Shown here one piece after another: positions 6,955 to 14,572 of a DNA stretch of 23,429 nucleotides. The position numbers were made by a program, and so were the translations under genes. Numbering within the stretch: position 1 is the first letter of the stretch; each line of letters opens with the position of its first letter. Origin of the DNA: Nostoc sp. CHAB 5834 (lineage in GTDB: Bacteria; Cyanobacteriota; Cyanobacteriia; Cyanobacteriales; Nostocaceae); contig JAIVFU010000097.1 of assembly GCA_020829485.1 (NCBI GenBank), forward strand, positions 1 through 23,429, read 5' to 3'. Below the pieces are notes generated by a model that ran no database searches, was not told the origin of the DNA, and saw only the letters and a program-made list of their open reading frames with translations.

Positions 6955-7869
6955 ATGCACACCCAATCCATTCCCATTTTTAAGTACCCCCGTACGCCTC
7001 ACCTTGAAGGCTCAAAGCTCCAACAGGGGGATACAGACAAAGACCAAGTCAGCTTGGCCAGCCTCTCCGGGCTGTACTGCGTCATCGAGGAGAAGAAAGA
7101 TGGCGCCAACTCGGGCGTTTCCTTCTCGGGGGCTGCAGACCTGTTACTGCAAAGTCGAGGTCACTACCTCCAAGGAGGGGGCGGTGAGCGACAGTTCAAC
7201 AAATTCAAAGAGTGGTCTCGAAACCATGAGTCCCGGTTCTTGGAGCTTTTGGAAGACCGGTATGTGATGTACGGGGAGTGGTGCGCTTCAAAGCATTCCA
7301 TTTTTTACAACGCCCTGCCTCACCTCTTTTTTGAATTCGACATCCTGGACCGGCACACGGGCGAGTTCCTGTCGACAAAGCGGCGTCATGCAATGCTTGC
7401 GGGTTCTCCTGTGCTGTCGGTACCGGTACTTTACGAAGGCCCTGTCCCAACTTCGCAGAAGCAGTTGCGGAAGCTCGTGTTCCACTCGCTGTCCAAGACA
7501 AAGGACTGGAAGCAAGACTTTGAGACTGCGGTGGGTCGCGAAGGGTTGCCTCTGCCTCTGACTTGGAAACAGACAGACAAGTCCGATTCGTCGGAGGGGC
7601 TGTACATCAAGATTGAGGACGACAACAAAGTATTGGCACGGTTCAAGTACGTGCGGCCCGGGTTCACTCAAACGATTCTGGACTCCGAGTCGCACCACCT
7701 GCATCGTCCCATCTTGCCGAATGGGTTGGCATCGGGGGTGGACCTCTATGCCGACACGCCTCGTGTCACCTGGGAGTCCCTTGGTCATCGCGTCGTTAAG
7801 GGCCTTGACGCCCTCAATGCCGTGACTACCCAGGAGTTGGAGTCCTTCTTAGTGCCCCGCCATGCGTAG
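6955..7869 (+). CDS. ATP-dependent RNA ligase
   Basis: The 304-residue protein has the nucleotidyltransferase motifs of ATP-dependent RNA ligases in order: motif I EEKKDGAN with probable adenylylated lysine K47 (KxDG, 47-50), motif III YVMYGEWC (about 103-110), IIIa LFFEFDILDR (124-133), IV SEGLYIKIE (213-221) and V ARFKYVR (228-234). Such enzymes seal 3'-OH and 5'-phosphate RNA ends through ligase-AMP and AppRNA intermediates. The N-terminal KYPRTPHLEGS is typical of a bacterial branch of the family. Downstream and overlapping are an HNH-like gene and an HD-Pnk end-healing enzyme, which together make a complete healing and sealing kit. No strong ribosome-binding site precedes the ATG. Likely substrate is cleaved tRNA, by analogy with T4 Pnkp and Rnl1; that is inference. 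Confidence 0.9.
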   Translation: MHTQSIPIFKYPRTPHLEGSKLQQGDTDKDQVSLASLSGLYCVIEEKKDGANSGVSFSGAADLLLQSRGHYLQGGGGERQFNKFKEWSRNHESRFLELLEDRYVMYGEWCASKHSIFYNALPHLFFEFDILDRHTGEFLSTKRRHAMLAGSPVLSVPVLYEGPVPTSQKQLRKLVFHSLSKTKDWKQDFETAVGREGLPLPLTWKQTDKSDSSEGLYIKIEDDNKVLARFKYVRPGFTQTILDSESHHLHRPILPNGLASGVDLYADTPRVTWESLGHRVVKGLDALNAVTTQELESFLVPRHA

Positions 7870-8308
7870 AGCGGCCGCGGTTGCTTTAGCGCCAGGCGAC
7901 CTGCTGCTTTCGAGGGAGAGTTTCATAGAAGCTGTATTTGCCGCCAGCAAGGGGATGTGCGTTTTTTGCTCTCGGCCGGCAGTCAATGCCCACCACATTC
8001 TTGAGCGCAAGCTTTTCCCGGATGGTGGGTACTACCGGAATAACGGTTCTTCAGTTTGCGAAGAGCATCACTGGGATTGCGAAACGACCGCGATTAGTGT
8101 GGAGGAGGTACGGGCCGCAGCTGGCGTTACACGCGTGGTGCTTCCCGAAGGCTTTCTCTTGACCGCTCGCTACGACAAGTGGGGCAATAGGCTGTGGCCC
8201 TCAGGAGTCAGGTCCTGGGGTCCGTTAGAACACGATGTGGGCGCCCGACGTGCGCTAGCTAAGGGAGGTTTCATGGCGATGATGATGCCGTCCTCCTACT
8301 TTGAATAA
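7862..8308 (+). CDS. HNH-like zinc-binding protein in RNA repair operon
   Basis: A 148-residue protein with an HNH/treble-clef pattern: CVFC (about 34-37), VNAHHILERKLFPDGGYYRNNGSSVCEEHH (about 43-72), giving CxxC, HHI, a central N and CxxHH. These would bind zinc and form a one-metal nuclease site. The C-terminal half (LPEGFLLTARYDKWGNRLWPSG) has no motif I recognise. The ATG lies inside the last codons of the ligase gene (8-base overlap), so the two are translationally coupled. Whether it cuts DNA or RNA, or is a structural partner of the ligase, cannot be told from sequence. The gene order ligase, HNH, HD-Pnk implies a role in the same process. Confidence 0.75.
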   Translation: MRRAAAVALAPGDLLLSRESFIEAVFAASKGMCVFCSRPAVNAHHILERKLFPDGGYYRNNGSSVCEEHHWDCETTAISVEEVRAAAGVTRVVLPEGFLLTARYDKWGNRLWPSGVRSWGPLEHDVGARRALAKGGFMAMMMPSSYFE

Positions 8309-8344
8309 CCAAGCGGTGCCCCACGGGCCCGCAGGGAGTACACC

Positions 8345-9484
8345 ATGAATTGGACTGACATACAGGCTTTGGTCCCGCCTGCGGGAAAAAGTCCCGACTT
8401 TGAAGCTTGCCTGGAAGCATTTCCTCAGCTCCGCCTGGCAGTAACCACAGACCAATCCGCGCCCCACCACAGGGAAGGAACGGTATGGGTACACACACAA
8501 ATGTGCATCGAGGAGTTGCTGGCGCTGCCGGAGTACCAGAGCCTGCATCGGGCCGACCAAGAGGTTACCTTCTTGGGCATGCTTCTGCATGACATCGCCA
8601 AGTGCTCCACAACGGTAGTGGACCCGGAGACTGGGCGGATTGGGCATCCCGGCCATTCTCGAAAGGGCGCTATCGACGCCCGGGTGGCGTTATGGGATGC
8701 TGGCGCCCCCTTCGAGCAGCGGGAGGCCATCTGCCGCATCGTGGGGGCCCACCAGTACCCGATGTGGGCGCTGGCAGGCTCACGTACAGGCAAAAGTCCT
8801 GAGTACCTTGTGCGCTGGTTGTCCTGGCAGATGAACCTGCGATTGCTGGCGCTGGTGGCTGAGGCTGACATGCGCGGGCGCATCTGCGACGATGCTCAGA
8901 CGGCCCTCGACAACATCGAGCTCTTCCGCGAGCTGGCTAAAGAGGAAGGCTGCTTTGAGTCGCCGCGTCCATTCTTGGACAACCACACGCGCGTGAGCTA
9001 CTTCCGGGGTGCTGACGTCCATCCAAACTACTCACTGTTCCAGGAGAACGGTTCACGGGTGACAGTGATGTGTGGGCTGCCGGCCTCTGGCAAGAACACT
9101 TGGGTGGAAGCAAACCGCAAGGGCATGCCGGTAGTCAGCTTCGACGATTCCAGAGAAGAGCTGGGGCTTAAGCATGGGAAGAATGAAGGCATGGCAGCAC
9201 ACCACGCGGTGGACAAAGCTAAAGAGCTTCTCCGGGCTAAGGCTCCCTTTGTGTGGAATGCGACTCACCTAAGCCAATCGATGCGCGACAAGACCTTGGA
9301 CCTGCTGTTTGCCTACGGCGCTGAGGTAGAGTTGGTGTATCTGGAGCGCCCCAGGCATGAGCTACTGCGTCGAAACACACGCCGAGATACCTCGCTTACC
9401 AACAAGGCACTGGAGGGGATGGTCTACAAGTGGGAGCTACCTCTTCCAACTGAGGCGCACAGAATCGCCTACCTGTCAGGTTGA
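8345..9484 (+). CDS. HD-Pnk: HD phosphoesterase fused to polynucleotide 5'-kinase
   Basis: This 379-residue protein has two domains. The N-terminal HD domain (about 45-180) shows H50, the HD pair LLHDIAK (H82, D83), GHPGH (100-104), H136 and AEADMRG (D175). The C-terminal P-loop kinase (about 235-379) shows VTVMCGLPASGKNTW (239-253), SFDD (acid D267 or D268) and R314 in SQSMRD, as in the T4 Pnkp kinase. The arrangement and length match HD-Pnk characterised from Runella slithyformis, in which HD removes 2',3'-cyclic phosphate and 3' phosphate ends and the kinase phosphorylates 5'-OH ends. The HD part also resembles the HD domain of E. coli Cca. It has a good AGGGAG ribosome site and follows the HNH gene by 36 bases. 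Confidence 0.9.
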   Translation: MNWTDIQALVPPAGKSPDFEACLEAFPQLRLAVTTDQSAPHHREGTVWVHTQMCIEELLALPEYQSLHRADQEVTFLGMLLHDIAKCSTTVVDPETGRIGHPGHSRKGAIDARVALWDAGAPFEQREAICRIVGAHQYPMWALAGSRTGKSPEYLVRWLSWQMNLRLLALVAEADMRGRICDDAQTALDNIELFRELAKEEGCFESPRPFLDNHTRVSYFRGADVHPNYSLFQENGSRVTVMCGLPASGKNTWVEANRKGMPVVSFDDSREELGLKHGKNEGMAAHHAVDKAKELLRAKAPFVWNATHLSQSMRDKTLDLLFAYGAEVELVYLERPRHELLRRNTRRDTSLTNKALEGMVYKWELPLPTEAHRIAYLSG

Positions 9485-9902
9485 CGCGAAATCGCACCGG
9501 GCAAGCATACCGACACTTCATTTAAACAAGGGACGTACACTTTTGGTAGCGCATAGTTCAGAGCCGACATTCGGGCTGCCCGAAACGAACACTGGGCTAG
9601 GGAAGAAAGCATAGGCAGATGCGAAGGGTTCGCCCCAATTCCCGCACCCTGGAGCTCCCCCACGTAGGCGGTGTGGGTGCGCTACTGCCTGTGGTGCAAC
9701 TCATGACCGGGACCACAACGCCGCCTAAAACATACTGGCGCAGAGTCTGAGAGACGCTGCGCAAGTGAATGAAGAAACATGTGCCCCCGGTGCGGGGGTT
9801 TTAGCCTGTGGAGAGGGAAGCTATGGCCGAGCGCGCAAGCGTTCGGTGAAACTGCCCTCGGCGAAGCAGGAAGTTAAGGCATAACTTGGCCAAGTGGCCA
9901 CC
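9485..9902. other. Non-coding stretch with several hairpins
   Basis: I see no convincing gene in these 418 bases. From about 9738 they are rich in hairpins: GCGCAG-a-GTCT-GAG-AGAC-g-CTGCGC (9738-9762), a terminator at 9784-9802, a stem closed by a GCAA tetraloop (9826-9847) and a longer hairpin at 9874-9912. A small structured RNA is possible. The 9485-9730 part shows nothing I can name. Confidence 0.4.
9784..9802 (+). terminator. Rho-independent terminator downstream of the RNA repair operon
   Basis: CCCCCG-GTG-CGGGGG followed by TTTT, about 300 bases after the HD-Pnk stop. It could end the operon transcript or a separate small RNA. Confidence 0.7.
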
Positions 9903-9912
9903 TTATGCTTTA
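9874..9912. repeat. Large inverted repeat at the end of the broken gene
   Basis: AAGGCATAA and TTATGCTTT pair over nine positions (one G-U), with GGCCA-containing palindromes in the loop. It overlaps the stop codon of the reverse-strand gene at 9903 and may be its transcription end signal, although no T-tract follows. Confidence 0.4.
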
Positions 9913-10208
9913 CGGCACAGTATTGCCCATCCATTCCAGCGGCGACCGTTGGTGTACGCTGGCACCTTCATGTCGTCAGGCAGCCATTCCGCCGAGACAG
10001 CTTGCAGTGAAAAGGGGGGGGGGCTGTTCGGCTGGTTTGAACCGCTTCTCAAATTCGGAACGAGACACCTTGTTAACAAAGCCGCCGCCCTGAGCGGAAA
10101 ACTCCACGATGTCGTCTGTCGACTTCCAAAGCACCTCAACGAGGCGGCCGGCTTCGTCGGTGAATAAGCGCTGTGGCGCTGGGGCAGTCCCGGTGCAGCT
10201 GTTTGCAT
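9903..10208 (-). pseudogene. Small gene with shifted central reading frame
   Basis: An ATG at 10208 with a good AAGGAG site begins MQTAAPGLPQ, and the same frame ends LPDDMKVPAYTNGRRWNGWAILCRKA, a plausible conserved C-terminus. Between them this frame reads as implausible protein. The other frame reads well over the same stretch: LFTDEAGRLVEVLWKSTDDIVEFSAQGGGFVNKVSRSEFEKRFKPAEQ, but has no start codon. One extra C in the CCCC run near the start, and one fewer base in the ten-base C run (G run at 10014-10023), would restore one continuous protein of about 100 residues. Either two compensating indels occurred, or the assembly has homopolymer errors. It lies 58 bases after the large nuclease gene on the same strand. 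No function known. Confidence 0.65.
10014..10023. repeat. Ten-base G homopolymer
   Basis: A run of ten G (C on the coding strand) inside the broken reverse-strand gene, exactly where its frame changes. Such runs are prone to slippage during replication and to sequencing error. Confidence 0.95.
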
Positions 10209-10266
10209 GTAACTCTCCTTGTTGTCCTGTTCTGGGAATAGGGAGCTAACCAGCCTGCTACCTCGG

Positions 10267-12255
10267 CTAGAAGCGCCACTTAGGCCCCCACTCCCCCTCG
10301 GGGAATGCTTCGAGCGAGAAGAATGTTTCATTCTCAGGGAGAAGCTCGTAATCCCAGGCATTGTGAGACTGGGATGACTTTTTAAGAGGAGGCATCAAAC
10401 AAGGGGTCGGAACCGTTGCTACACCCACACTGACCGCCAACAGCTGGTCATGAACATCGAACGAAGTTAAGCCCAGGCGAAACTGGAGGGCTAACTCGCA
10501 AAGTGCTGCCAGTGCTACCTTTTCCGCAGAAATCGATAGACGCTCGAACTGCCGCTGAGCAAAAGCTGCGTACTCAGGGCTGGTTACCCTCGAAATCGTT
10601 GCGTTGTCAACCGTCCAGCCACTCCTTCTTTCGGGGCCTCCAAGTAACTTCGCCCCGTAGCTAGGAAGAACCGATACCGTTTCAGGTGAGCTGACATTGG
10701 GGAACGTCAACCTTAGACGAGCGACGAGGAACGAAATCCCCGAAAAATGGTTGCTCGCCTGCAAGTCTGAGGGGTCCCGGTTACAAGCATTTTGTACGCG
10801 AGCTAAGGCACCTAGAATTCGATTTGCCTCTTGTTCAGTCGTGAGAAGAGTTCTAGTCTTCAAGAGGTTTTCTACGACATCTTTTCCAAGAAGCGCAATT
10901 GATAACAAGGTTTCTGCACTTGCAATGAAACGAGTGACATACCCCCCGTTGGACTTGAAGGACAGCAGATTGCTCCGAGGGAAAGGGTAGGCGTACTCCT
11001 GTCTCAGGGATTCAAATGCTGCCGAAGGAGCGCCCCGGCCGAGAAACGAAAGACAAGGGTCTGCGATAGGGCGTGGAGGCTTGATACTCTTATGTAGAAT
11101 CGCGCGGTCTGCGGCTCTGAGGTTGCCCACCTGAACATCTTCAGCATCGTTGGGATGCTGAAACCTTGAAGAAAAGAATCTGCTGAGCACCGTCTGGTAC
11201 CAGTGCACATGCTTCTCGTCCTGAGTATCTTGGGACGCGGGCAGCCGACTGGAAATCAGCCTAAACCCTGCCGTAGCCACCTCCTCGGAATCAGCTTCCA
11301 TTACGAAGAGTAGTGCTAGGCAAGCCAGTTCGTGCACGTTACCTCTAACTCTAGGCAGTACGCTGGTAAGGCCGCGGAGCTCATCAGCAAAGCTCAAAGA
11401 GGGCTCGACATGTAGCAGCCCAGGCAAAGCAGGCCAAATGCCACTGACTCTGCGACGGGCCCTGAGTCTACGAAAAAGTTCAAGGGCCAATTCATGGTGG
11501 CACTCCCGAAGTCTTGGTTCAAGGAGGGCCACCGTGCGGCGGGAGTCGTCCGCAGCTAATGCTATTGATAGCAGGGACTCCACAACCTCTGGGTGCGGAG
11601 GATTGGTTTCAGATAACTGGGCCCTCAGCCCCCCTTTTACTGGGATGATGGGGCATACATTTTCCAGGTGCACCTTCGCACTCAAAAGATTGTTTTCCCT
11701 GAGTCCCTTGTAGACAGCACCCACAAGAGTTCGTTCATCAGAAGACAACGGCCTAGCCGCTGAAGGGATAAAGAGCCTAGATAGGCTCGGGCTCTCCGTG
11801 ACTAAGCGCGAGAGAACATCCCAGCTTTCCACCTCCACTACATAAGGAGGTCGTTCCTGTTCAAGGTACTGCTCAATCCGCTTAGTAAGCTGCGAGCAGT
11901 TGGGAGCTGTCGTAGCAAAAATTACACGGTTTACATCCGCGAATCCACTGTCAGGGGCGCTCACTAGCGCTCGGATTCTCTGCAGGTCGCCTTTCACGCT
12001 GTCGTAGGTCAGCTTAGTCCTAGCCGTTTGCTTGCATTGGACGATAGTTTTCTTTGGCAACTGGCCGTCGACCCAGTTCACATAGTCCCGGCATATAAGG
12101 TCAAGTCCGTGCTGGCTCTGCCCCATGCGGCCGAACTCCTTTGCAGACGTGTCCCTGAAAACTTCACTGTAGACCGTGCAGCAAAATTCTTGAAAGGTTT
12201 TGGCATCGCGCGGTTTCTCAACCTCGAATGGTTGCGGTTTAAGAGCGTAGGTCAC
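10267..12255 (-). CDS. Mrr-type restriction endonuclease fused to a large helical domain
   Basis: The 662-residue protein begins with a PD-(D/E)xK nuclease of the Mrr type (about 18-125): FQEFCCTVYSEVF, then FGRMGQSQHGLDLICRDY with D52, and KKTIVQCKQTART with Q73 and K75 of the QxK motif. The following VNRVIFATTAPNCSQLTKRIEQYLEQ and the WDVLSRL helix fit this fold. The remaining 500 residues look all-helical (repeated L/A-rich helices such as LALELFRRLRARRR and LACLALLFVMEADSEEVATAGFRLI), likely a solenoid for sensing or recognition; I cannot name it. The start is GTG at 12255 with AGGA well placed. It is divergent from an adenine methyltransferase. A defence role is likely; whether modification by the neighbour protects from it or triggers it is unknown. 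Confidence 0.8.
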   Translation of the reverse strand: MTYALKPQPFEVEKPRDAKTFQEFCCTVYSEVFRDTSAKEFGRMGQSQHGLDLICRDYVNWVDGQLPKKTIVQCKQTARTKLTYDSVKGDLQRIRALVSAPDSGFADVNRVIFATTAPNCSQLTKRIEQYLEQERPPYVVEVESWDVLSRLVTESPSLSRLFIPSAARPLSSDERTLVGAVYKGLRENNLLSAKVHLENVCPIIPVKGGLRAQLSETNPPHPEVVESLLSIALAADDSRRTVALLEPRLRECHHELALELFRRLRARRRVSGIWPALPGLLHVEPSLSFADELRGLTSVLPRVRGNVHELACLALLFVMEADSEEVATAGFRLISSRLPASQDTQDEKHVHWYQTVLSRFFSSRFQHPNDAEDVQVGNLRAADRAILHKSIKPPRPIADPCLSFLGRGAPSAAFESLRQEYAYPFPRSNLLSFKSNGGYVTRFIASAETLLSIALLGKDVVENLLKTRTLLTTEQEANRILGALARVQNACNRDPSDLQASNHFSGISFLVARLRLTFPNVSSPETVSVLPSYGAKLLGGPERRSGWTVDNATISRVTSPEYAAFAQRQFERLSISAEKVALAALCELALQFRLGLTSFDVHDQLLAVSVGVATVPTPCLMPPLKKSSQSHNAWDYELLPENETFFSLEAFPEGEWGPKWRF

Positions 12256-12374
12256 AGGTGTCCTCGAAGCTAAGCGCTCATTTTAGACGCTCAATCCCGC
12301 GGCTCAGTTTGAACAGGGGTGCCTCTTCGAAACAAGGCATAGTGCGCCACTGGCCCAGATATAGAAGCGCTGCC

Positions 12375-12380
12375 TATAGG
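12375..12380 (+). promoter_or_regulatory. Promoter-like element of the methyltransferase gene
   Basis: GCCTATAGG places TATAGG 24 bases before the ATG, the same spacing as other units of the window. No clear -35 box. Confidence 0.4.
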
Positions 12381-12404
12381 AGTTTTGAACTTCTGTAGGC
12401 CCCC

Positions 12405-13337
12405 ATGGCAAAGGTGAACAAGTACCGCGCAAGCCTATTGCGTTACCCGGGCGGCAAGGCCCGATTCGCCCCCTTGATTGCAGAAATCGCTGAACTGAAC
12501 GGCTTGAAAGCAAAGCGCCTTGTTGAGCCCTTTTGTGGAGGCGCAGGTGTGGCTATCTCGCTCATGCAATCGGACTTGGTGGGCGAGATTGCGCTCAATG
12601 ACCTGGACCCCCTGGTGTCCGCTCTCTGGTCGGTTGTTTTTAACCCGGATGAATCCAAGTGGTTGATTGACCAGGTGCATACGGTGCCTCTCACCCTGGA
12701 TGAATGGCATCGGCAGAAAACTCTGGTCCCTACAGATGTCCGGACAATGGCCCTGAAGTGCCTGTACCTCAACAGAACGTCCTTCAACGGCATCCTTTAC
12801 GTTGCAGGCCCGCTGGGGGGCAAGCTTCAAGATAAGCGGACGGTAGGGGTGCGGTTTAACCGAGATTTCCTTGCTGAAAAGATTGAATATCTCAGCAGCT
12901 TTTCAGACCGCGTTACCGTTAGCAATATGCCTTGGTCTACTGTTATGGACAAAGAGGCTCAAAACGCGAATTCGTTCTTTTACATCGACCCCCCTTACTA
13001 CTACAAGGCGGAGTCTTTGTACGGGTTCGTGTTCGATGATGACGGACATAAGGCCTTGCGGGACTATCTCCTCACTATGAATGCACCTTGGGTCCTTTCA
13101 TATGATGACGTTGGTGAAGTCCGGGGGCTCTACGCACATCCCAATCTCTTCAGTCGAGTTCTTGACCAGACCTACAGTGCGCACCCAAGAGGCGGCGCCT
13201 CCAGTGTAAAAAAAGAACTCCTGTTTTCAAATTTACCCTTGCTTCCGAGTCCTAGCGAAAAAAAGCACTCCGGTGTATCGGTGCGCGAGGGGATTTGCAG
13301 AGAATCAATATATCCGAGCCATGCGCTTGCTCCTTGA
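12405..13337 (+). CDS. D12-class DNA N6-adenine methyltransferase (Dam-like)
   Basis: The 310-residue protein carries the alpha-class order of motifs: FRYPGGK-like LLRYPGGKARF (11-21, AdoMet-binding motif X), motif I VEPFCGGAGVA (40-50), LNDLDPLVSALW, TSFNGILY (125-132) and motif IV FFYIDPPYYY (191-200), then WVLSYDDVGEVRGLY. These enzymes methylate adenine N6, often in GATC, but the target here cannot be read from sequence. Length is slightly above E. coli Dam (278). It is divergent from a PD-(D/E)xK nuclease gene, so it may be the modification arm of a restriction system, or an orphan epigenetic enzyme. Its transcript leader is short and SD-poor. Confidence 0.92.
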   Translation: MAKVNKYRASLLRYPGGKARFAPLIAEIAELNGLKAKRLVEPFCGGAGVAISLMQSDLVGEIALNDLDPLVSALWSVVFNPDESKWLIDQVHTVPLTLDEWHRQKTLVPTDVRTMALKCLYLNRTSFNGILYVAGPLGGKLQDKRTVGVRFNRDFLAEKIEYLSSFSDRVTVSNMPWSTVMDKEAQNANSFFYIDPPYYYKAESLYGFVFDDDGHKALRDYLLTMNAPWVLSYDDVGEVRGLYAHPNLFSRVLDQTYSAHPRGGASSVKKELLFSNLPLLPSPSEKKHSGVSVREGICRESIYPSHALAP

Positions 13338-13374
13338 TACCTATATTAAATAGGTTATTTTTTAGGAGTCCAAG

Positions 13375-13875
13375 ATGGATTTGAATTTATACACAGAGCA
13401 CCATGGTTTGTTTTTCCACCCGGATACGCTTCCCGCGGTGCGCTCTGTTTTGACGAGAGCCTATCTCAACAAAAAAGTAGTGCGAATTTGGTACGGCGAC
13501 CCTGCAACGGGCAAAGCTTTCCCAGACGAGTTTGAAGTCCTTGGAACGGTCGGCCGGTCTACTGGTCCGGTGAAAGTCCCCCTCCTTGTTCTGCCCGGAG
13601 AAGATGGAGGAGGACAAATCTCCGCGCACGTCATTGTGCGTATTGATTTTGTTGAGACAACGAAAACTGATGGACCTTTCCCAAAGGTCTCGCAGTCACT
13701 TCGAAATGCTTTCAAGCATCCCTCCTTTAACACGGGCTCATGGAAAACAGGTTCTTTGGATGACTCTGAAGTATCAGTTTTTCACGAGGGGAGTATTCAC
13801 GCAAGATTTCCTTCAGCACTTTTGGCGCAGCTTTACATCTCATTTATGAAGGGTGAAACTGCGTACATCTGCTAA
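13375..13875 (+). CDS. Hypothetical protein, 166 aa
   Basis: I do not recognise this protein. The first half looks like a small beta-rich domain (KKVVRIWYGDPATGKAFPDEFEVLGTVGRSTGPVKVPLLVLPG, then ISAHVIVRIDF), the second half is mixed. There is no signal peptide or membrane segment. It has a good TTAGGAG ribosome site, a TATATT element at 13342-13347 and a strong terminator after the stop, so it is a single-gene unit. Confidence 0.8.
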   Translation: MDLNLYTEHHGLFFHPDTLPAVRSVLTRAYLNKKVVRIWYGDPATGKAFPDEFEVLGTVGRSTGPVKVPLLVLPGEDGGGQISAHVIVRIDFVETTKTDGPFPKVSQSLRNAFKHPSFNTGSWKTGSLDDSEVSVFHEGSIHARFPSALLAQLYISFMKGETAYIC

Positions 13876-13897
13876 GGGTAAGCTGGTGTAACTGATT

Positions 13898-13928
13898 AAT
13901 GCCGACATTCATTTGTCGGCATTTTTTT
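13898..13928 (+). terminator. Rho-independent terminator
   Basis: A 10-bp stem AATGCCGACA/TGTCGGCATT is followed by a T-run. The T-tract runs straight into GATACAAT, the likely -10 of the RNase H gene. Confidence 0.93.
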
Positions 13929-13969
13929 GATACAATTAATCCTAAATAAATCATACACAAAGAATTTAG

Positions 13970-14524
13970 ATGACTCAATTTTTGAACATTTCAAGCGCTG
14001 CAGAGGCTGTCGCTCACAACATTACCAGCCCAGCCGTTCATCAGTACCTGGCGTCACTCCCTTCGGTTCCTGATGACAAAGACGCTCTAATTTTCTGTGA
14101 CGGCGCTTGCTCCGGAAATCCTGGTCCTGGGGGCTGGGGCTCCGTAGTGCGAATTAAGGGAAATTCGAGTGTCAAAATCGGATATGGCACTAGCCCTCAC
14201 ACGACAAATAACAAGATGGAGCTGCTTGCAGCAATCGAAGCCTTGGCTCAGTGCCCTATTGGAGGCAAGGTGCTTTTGTTCACCGATTCCAATTACGTGA
14301 TTCAGGGCAGTACATCATGGCGCTCTGGCTGGCAGCGTAAAGGTATGCGAAACAGCAAAGGGGAGCCCGTAGCTAACCCCGACTTGTGGGTGCGGCTCTG
14401 GGCGGAACTCGATTTGCGCAAGGTTGAGATGAAGTGGGTCAGGGGGCACACGGGAGACCCCGGAAATGAGCTTGCGGACCAGTTGGCCAACCTGGGTGTA
14501 GCAGGCCGATTCTTGCCCGCGTAA
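13970..14524 (+). CDS. rnhA: Ribonuclease HI
   Basis: RNase HI cleaves the RNA strand of RNA-DNA hybrids. The catalytic set is complete: D44 in IFCDGACSGNPGPGGWG, E84 in NNKMELLAAIEAL, D106 in LLFTDSNYVIQG, and H160 and D170 in VRGHTGDPGNELADQLA. The basic handle region RSGWQRKGMRNSKGEPVANPDLW, as in E. coli RnhA, is present. The protein is 184 residues, with about 34 more at the N-terminus than the E. coli enzyme (155); that extension shows no hybrid-binding motif I can see. The promoter is probably TACAAT at 13931-13936. A host copy is expected, so this is an accessory enzyme, perhaps linked to replication of the element or to nucleic-acid repair. Confidence 0.95.
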   Translation: MTQFLNISSAAEAVAHNITSPAVHQYLASLPSVPDDKDALIFCDGACSGNPGPGGWGSVVRIKGNSSVKIGYGTSPHTTNNKMELLAAIEALAQCPIGGKVLLFTDSNYVIQGSTSWRSGWQRKGMRNSKGEPVANPDLWVRLWAELDLRKVEMKWVRGHTGDPGNELADQLANLGVAGRFLPA

Positions 14525-14572
14525 GTCGGGTGCACTTAGAATTGCTTCGAGATTAATTGGGGGTTTCTCTTC

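Noticed and set aside
6681..6977. 98-codon reverse ORF upstream of the RNA ligase
   Set aside because: It overlaps the ligase start on the other strand, has no ribosome-binding site, and is of unusual composition. A shorter version from an internal ATG cannot be excluded but lacks support.
9600..9660. tRNA-like T-arm word GGGTTCGCCCC
   Set aside because: No matching acceptor, D or anticodon arm could be folded around it.
9357..9663. ORFs on both strands after the HD-Pnk gene
   Set aside because: They are shadows of the HD-Pnk end or of random composition, with no ribosome-binding sites.
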